Positions 14,153 to 17,736 of a stretch of DNA of 17,736 nt are shown in pieces. Below the pieces are notes generated by a model that was given only the letters and a program-made list of their open reading frames with translations, did not search any database and was not told the origin of the DNA. The position numbers were made by a program, and so were the translations under genes. Origin of the DNA: Bin22 sp034428635 (lineage in GTDB: Bacteria; Chloroflexota; Dehalococcoidia; Lucifugimonadales; UBA3495). The first letter of the stretch is position 1, and each line of letters starts with the position of its first letter. Location: the NCBI GenBank assembly GCA_034428635.1, contig DAOUHR010000063.1, forward strand, positions 1 through 17,736. Reading direction: 5' to 3'.

Positions 14153-14295
14153 TCTTCTTCCGTGCCCCCGGCCATCCTTGTAAATCCCTTCCCCCTTGAC
14201 GGGTGAAGGTTAGGATGGGGGTGAGGAGCAACCTCTCTTGCTGTCGCATTTTGCCCAATGCTCTGCCTTGAATAGTTTTGAGATAGTTTCTTACG

Positions 14296-14315
14296 CATGG
14301 CGGATGTCTGCCATG
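14296..14315. repeat. CATGGCGGATGTCTGCCATG near-palindrome, copy 2
   Basis: Arms of nine bases with one mismatch. The inner 16 bp are identical to 10182-10197. It begins two bases after the MITE-like element and merges with the downstream edge of the IS21 relic. Confidence 0.6.
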
Positions 14316-14535
14316 TACGGGTCCAGCTTCGAACCCCGCAGCGGCCGCGGCTTCGGTCGCATCGCCTCCGGAGTCCTCAAAGCTTGCCCCTGCGTAGGCA
14401 GGGGTACCGCCGCACCGTGTTCCGGGCTATGCCCAGGTCATCGGCTATACCCCGGATAGAGCATCCCGACCCTTTCTTCTCGTATTTCTCCTTCACGTCT
14501 CCACCTTTCAGCAGTTCGGACCAGGCGCCTCCACA
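14298..14535 (-). pseudogene. istA: IS21-family transposase IstA, N-terminal relic
   Basis: On the minus strand, 14535 to 14405 reads WSELL, then KEKYEKKGSGCSIRGIADDL and GIARNTVRRY. This is the helix-turn-helix that opens IS21 IstA proteins (SIRAIARELGISRNTVRRYL in typical members). The frame then breaks in a 23-bp palindromic insert. After it, from about 14379, another frame gives RTPEAMRPKPRPLRGSKLDPY, the segment that normally follows directly. Removing the insert joins them as RRYLRTPEAM. The homology stops near 14316 where the palindromic repeat and MITE-like element begin. The rest of IstA and all of IstB are absent, so it is a dead relic. Confidence 0.7.
14387..14404. repeat. CCCCTGC-GTAG-GCAGGGG hairpin inserted in the istA relic
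   Basis: Seven-base arms with loop GTAG form the core of the roughly 23 bp that interrupt the IstA helix-turn-helix/linker junction. It appears to be a small palindromic repeat that inserted after the gene arrived. Confidence 0.6.
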
Positions 14536-14728
14536 TCTGTTCTGTAGATGATGCCGTCGCCTTCCGGTGGGTCAATTCCAACCCGTAATTTTCGCTCAAT
14601 TTAAGCTCGCAATTAGCACATATTGCATACGTGTTAGCCGGCTCAATGGGTTCGCGACAGCACCCGGCAGTGATAGAAGTTCAATGTGTCTAAAATGGAT
14701 AATCTAACGGGTCAATGGCCTTAAAGAA
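14536..14728. other. Unassigned gap; possible IS21 left-end remnant
   Basis: No gene. AATTTTCGCTC and AATTTAAGCTC (about 14586-14607) are near-repeats, and IS21 elements commonly carry such repeated words before istA, so this may be the element's left end. The remainder, to the terminator at 14729, shows nothing I recognise. Confidence 0.3.
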
Positions 14729-14757
14729 CCGGGGGCGGGAGTAAATCCCGCCCCCGG
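14729..14757 (-). terminator. Rho-independent terminator of the PhoX/choice-of-anchor I gene
   Basis: A perfect 12-bp stem, CCGGGGGCGGGA (14729-14740) with TCCCGCCCCCGG (14746-14757), has a 5-nt loop. On the minus strand it is followed by TTCTTTAA, and it lies 46 bp after the stop at 14804. Its core resembles that of the terminator at 9897-9929. Confidence 0.8.
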
Positions 14758-14803
14758 GCATGCGTCCGTTGGCGCGCTTATCTGGAAGAGAAGCCTCTGA
14801 GTC

Positions 14804-17736
14804 TTAGCGTCCTGCCAGGGAGATCTCGAACACTGCCGTGGTTTGGCTCCACTCGCTAGCCACCAGCAGCAGAGGAGTTCCCGTCGGGCTATCCCCTGCC
14901 GCCACTACCGCCAGCCCCTCAGGTCCCAGGTCGCCGGCAGTGAAGCGCTCTCCATATGGGTCCACATCGTTGAAGTAGTCCACGAAGCGGGCCTGCTCGG
15001 GGTAGGTTACGTCGTATATAAAGATCCCTCCTGCCCTCTCCAGGCCCACGAAGGCGTAGTGGCGCCCCCACAGCTTGGTAACCGTTACCGCTTCGGGCTC
15101 GCTGCCCTTGTCGTCGGAGCGCTGGTCGAACTCGGAGGCGAAGTTGTTGGCGTTGAAGATGACCGGCGCCTCCTCGGCAAGCACCTGGGCCATCATGCTC
15201 CCGCTATCGAAAACCAGGTTCCCCGAAGTGTCCCAGATAGAGAAGGAGCGTGCCCCGTAGGCGTAGATTACGTCGTGGTCACCGTCGCCATCGGTGTCTC
15301 CCAGGGCAGTGGTGGTTTTGAGACGCCCCAGGTTTTCGTCCTGCTGCAGGGTGCTGGCATCGGGGAATGCGCGTGGGTCGAGGGTGAGGTCACCGAACCT
15401 GGTCTCCTCGCTGAATCCCGCATAGTCCCTTGCATCACCTTCGTTGGCGGTGACAAGGTACATCTGTCCGTCGGCTGCGGTGTAAGACGCCAGGGCATCG
15501 GGCTGGTACATCCCCAGCACATCCCAGTTACGGATGTTTATGCCGGCGTCCCGGTTGCTGGCATCCAGCTCGTTGCCGGCCATTGAGTGGTCCTTGAAGC
15601 CCAGGGGCAGAATGGCAGTCACTGTCCCTTGGGCGATGTTGACCTCGGCCATGGCGTTGTTTTCCTGCAAGGTCACGTAGGCTGTAGAGGAATCGGCGGA
15701 CACGGCGATGTACTCAGGCTCCACATCCTCTGCCAGGGAAGCGCCGGGGCCAAACACCCTCAGGCCCTGCGTCATCAGCCCAGCCAGGTCGAAAGCTGCG
15801 GGATCGAATCTTACCGTTGTGACGCTGCTCGACCCGACGCCCCCGGATACGTCGATGATGCTGACGGTGCCCGCCGGATCCATGCTGTAGTCGTCGTTGG
15901 GCTCGCCCTCGTTGGCCGTCAGGACGTACTGGCCGTTGGGGCTGAAGGTAACCATGTCCGGCTGAACGCCGACTTCGGCCGAGCCTGCCTGGAGCAGGGT
16001 CTCGGTGTCGTAGAAGCTGACCATGCCGTTGGCGGCTCCGTCCTCAGCCTGGACGGCTGCTGCCAGCACACCACCATGGACCGCAACACTGGTAACCGAG
16101 CCTCCGCCGGTCACCTCAATGGTGCTGTGTGCGACGACCTCTGCCGGGTCGGACAGGTCCAGCACTTCGACGCCGCTGCCGACGCTGACGAAGGCCCTTT
16201 GAGTTCCTGGGTCGTAGGAGATTATCTCGGCACCCAGTTCGGAGCTGAAGCCGCCCAGCCTGCTGAGGGCGATGTTCTGGGGTTCGGTCCGGCGCAGCAG
16301 CACCATCTGCCCTCCCTGCACCAGGTCTCCGAACAGATTGACGTTGAGGCTGTGGGCTTGGACGTTGATCAGCAAGGTGGTGGCATCGGCGCCGAAGAGG
16401 GTTGTAACATCCAGCACCCCGCTGGTCTCCCAATCGCCCAAATCGTCCGGGTCCGTATCAACTGCCCCCTTGGGCAGCAGGGCATTGCGGTTCACCTGGG
16501 CGATTCGCACCATGCTCCCGCTGTAGGGGTCCATCTGCCAGATGGAAGCTTCCTGGGCACTTACGTCGCCGAAACCTCCGTAAGACCGGTCTTCCTGCTG
16601 GTAGATATAGCCGTCGTTGGCCCAGTCCAGGTTGTCGGGGCTTCGCAGCCCGAAGTCCGGCCCCAGCTGGAACTGCCCACCGCCCGCATCGTCGCCCGAA
16701 TAGGAGATGGTCACTTCCGCGCTCAGGTCGGAGAAGTCCACGTCTACCAGGTACACCGTGCCCCAAAGGTCGTTGAGGTGGCTCCGGTGCCCGGTTGAGT
16801 TGAGCACGAACTGGGTCCCGTCCAGGGGGTTCACGTCCACATCTTCGGGGCGGGAAAATTTGAATGCGCCGGCCGCATCAGCCATCTCATCCTGTATCTC
16901 AATGGATGCGTACCCGACAGCATCCCAGCCTTCCTGGCCGGCCATGCTTTCGTCCAGGATGTTTATCTCCACGAATTTGCCGCTGCGGGTTTCCCCGGTC
17001 CTGTAGAATGTCTCCGAAGACCTCTGCCCACCGTCTTCCACCCAAACATAGAGGCTGCCTGAGGCGAGGCCGTTTCGGTCCATGAAGCTGCCGCCCGGAG
17101 TCTTGTCCCCCAGGTAGAGGAGCAGGGGCGCGCTGGCCCGGTCGTCGCCGATGATGATGGCAACCTTTCCGGGATCGCCGGGGTCCAGGAGGGTGACGTT
17201 TTCGTAGGCGGCCCGTCCCGTAGCCGGGACCGCGTAGAGAGTGTTGTTCGCTACATCCAGGGCGTAAAGTTGGCCATCACGAGTTTCCTCGCCCGTGAAG
17301 TAGATGTCGTCGGCAAGCCCGTACTCACCGGCAGCGTAGAAGGCCGAAGAGCAGAGGCGACGTAGGTCGCCCAGGTCCGAGTCACCCAGGTCGACGGTGG
17401 CTTGGTCAAGCACCTGGCCGTAGCGGGTAATTATGGTGTCGTACGCCAGCCCGGCAGACTTGACTGCCAGGGTCTCCTTATCGATGTCGAAGTAAGATAC
17501 GCGGGCGCCTCGAAGCTCCGTCCCGTTGTCCAGGGTGTATGCGTACCCCAGGCCGGGCCTGAGCTCATGGTTGGCAAGCACCCGGACCGTATCGGCGTCC
17601 AGCTCGAATGCGCCGGCCCCGTCCAGGATTCCCACGGGCTGGTAGTCGCCTACCTTATTCCCGACGGTGAAGATGTGCTGGACCTCCCAGCCCGAGGCCG
17701 AAGGTGTGATCATCAAGGAGTCATCGGAGATCGGAA
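14804..17736 (-). CDS. PhoX-like (DUF839) plus choice-of-anchor I protein, N terminus outside window
   Basis: The frame is open to the right edge, so the true start and any signal peptide lie beyond it; the TTG at 17716 is internal. At least 976 residues are visible; numbering here is from that TTG. Residues 1-480 resemble PhoX/DUF839 phosphatases: FTVGNKVGDYQPVGILDG (16-33), ANHEL (48-52), FTGEE (140-144), RPEDVDVNP (289-297) and SPDNLDWANDG (359-369). PhoX enzymes are secreted Ca/Fe-dependent phosphomonoesterases. Residues 482-970 are a choice-of-anchor I propeller: SRLGGFSSELGAEI, TANEGEPNDDY (600-610), RNWDVLGMYQPDA, TANEGDARDY (757-766), a Ca-binding-type DTDGDGD (807-813) and QRSDDKGSEPEAV. 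The C terminus ends directly at SLAGR with no sorting motif or membrane helix. Likely an extracellular phosphatase or esterase-like protein. Confidence 0.88.
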   Translation of the reverse strand, partial: PISDDSLMITPSASGWEVQHIFTVGNKVGDYQPVGILDGAGAFELDADTVRVLANHELRPGLGYAYTLDNGTELRGARVSYFDIDKETLAVKSAGLAYDTIITRYGQVLDQATVDLGDSDLGDLRRLCSSAFYAAGEYGLADDIYFTGEETRDGQLYALDVANNTLYAVPATGRAAYENVTLLDPGDPGKVAIIIGDDRASAPLLLYLGDKTPGGSFMDRNGLASGSLYVWVEDGGQRSSETFYRTGETRSGKFVEINILDESMAGQEGWDAVGYASIEIQDEMADAAGAFKFSRPEDVDVNPLDGTQFVLNSTGHRSHLNDLWGTVYLVDVDFSDLSAEVTISYSGDDAGGGQFQLGPDFGLRSPDNLDWANDGYIYQQEDRSYGGFGDVSAQEASIWQMDPYSGSMVRIAQVNRNALLPKGAVDTDPDDLGDWETSGVLDVTTLFGADATTLLINVQAHSLNVNLFGDLVQGGQMVLLRRTEPQNIALSRLGGFSSELGAEIISYDPGTQRAFVSVGSGVEVLDLSDPAEVVAHSTIEVTGGGSVTSVAVHGGVLAAAVQAEDGAANGMVSFYDTETLLQAGSAEVGVQPDMVTFSPNGQYVLTANEGEPNDDYSMDPAGTVSIIDVSGGVGSSSVTTVRFDPAAFDLAGLMTQGLRVFGPGASLAEDVEPEYIAVSADSSTAYVTLQENNAMAEVNIAQGTVTAILPLGFKDHSMAGNELDASNRDAGINIRNWDVLGMYQPDALASYTAADGQMYLVTANEGDARDYAGFSEETRFGDLTLDPRAFPDASTLQQDENLGRLKTTTALGDTDGDGDHDVIYAYGARSFSIWDTSGNLVFDSGSMMAQVLAEEAPVIFNANNFASEFDQRSDDKGSEPEAVTVTKLWGRHYAFVGLERAGGIFIYDVTYPEQARFVDYFNDVDPYGERFTAGDLGPEGLAVVAAGDSPTGTPLLLVASEWSQTTAVFEISLAGR

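Larger units (their letters stand above)
14054..14293. mobile_element. 240-bp MITE-like element with 18-bp perfect terminal inverted repeats
   Basis: TAAGAAACTATCTCAAAA (14054-14071) is the exact reverse complement of 14276-14293. The outermost bases are TA at both ends, as expected for elements that duplicate a TA target (Tc1/mariner/IS630-type); the repeat proper would then be 16 bp. It encodes no transposase. Inside are a 20-bp palindrome (14096-14115), a CTTCGACAAGCTCAG-type repeat (14129-14152), and two copies of CCCCCTTGACGGG (about 14079-14091 and 14191-14203). The left end is seven bases after the sugar dehydrogenase stop. Element identity is inferred from structure alone. Confidence 0.55.

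Noticed and set aside
13945..14298. Open frames with DPSTSSGRTD, LRQAQGER or FALSLSKG peptides
   Set aside because: These strings are the known translation artefacts of the dispersed CTTCGACAAGCTCAG repeat; no coding signal otherwise.

Overview
The window is high-GC bacterial DNA with ten protein genes that are complete or run off an edge, one tRNA, one broken cytochrome P450 gene, two transposase remnants, and intergenic DNA rich in short repeats. Gene content suggests an environmental heterotroph, quite possibly a Chloroflexota member (Dehalococcoidia/SAR202-like): a DUF2851 protein, a class III CoA-transferase, an S9 peptidase, a CMD-family protein, a PQQ-type sugar dehydrogenase lipoprotein, and a PhoX/choice-of-anchor I protein. 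This assignment is inference; there is no rRNA or marker gene here to prove it.

Layout. 1-362: the tail of an ISAs1-type transposase, then a tRNA-Val(GAC) with its own promoter and encoded CCA. 375-4273 (minus strand): an alpha/beta hydrolase, the NADH pyrophosphatase NudC, and an S9 prolyl-oligopeptidase-like peptidase, separated by repeat-bearing gaps. 4414-5448 (plus): a lactonase-type beta-propeller, convergent with a DUF2851 gene (5521-6822, minus). 6902-8319 (minus): a full-length P450 gene broken by a frameshift, a nonsense codon and loss of the heme cysteine. 8654-9868 (plus): a CaiB/BaiF CoA-transferase with a clear terminator. 10365-10919 (plus): a CMD-family protein. 11702-12712 (minus): an asparaginase-family protein with altered active-site residues, divergent from a PQQ-type sugar dehydrogenase lipoprotein (12863-14047, plus). 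14054-14535: a patch of nested mobile DNA made of a 240-bp TA-flanked inverted-repeat element and an IS21 IstA relic. 14804 to the right edge (minus): a large PhoX-like plus choice-of-anchor I protein.

The genes do not form one pathway. Most look like single-gene transcription units for scavenging and hydrolysis (peptides, sugars, lactones, amides, phosphate esters, NADH turnover). I found no defence system, CRISPR array, biosynthetic cluster or other clearly new multi-gene system. The more unusual signals are the asparaginase homologue lacking the catalytic Asp, the P450 with three separate lesions, two families of short-period (9-bp and 10-bp) intergenic repeats, and the nested small mobile elements at 14.0-14.5 kb.
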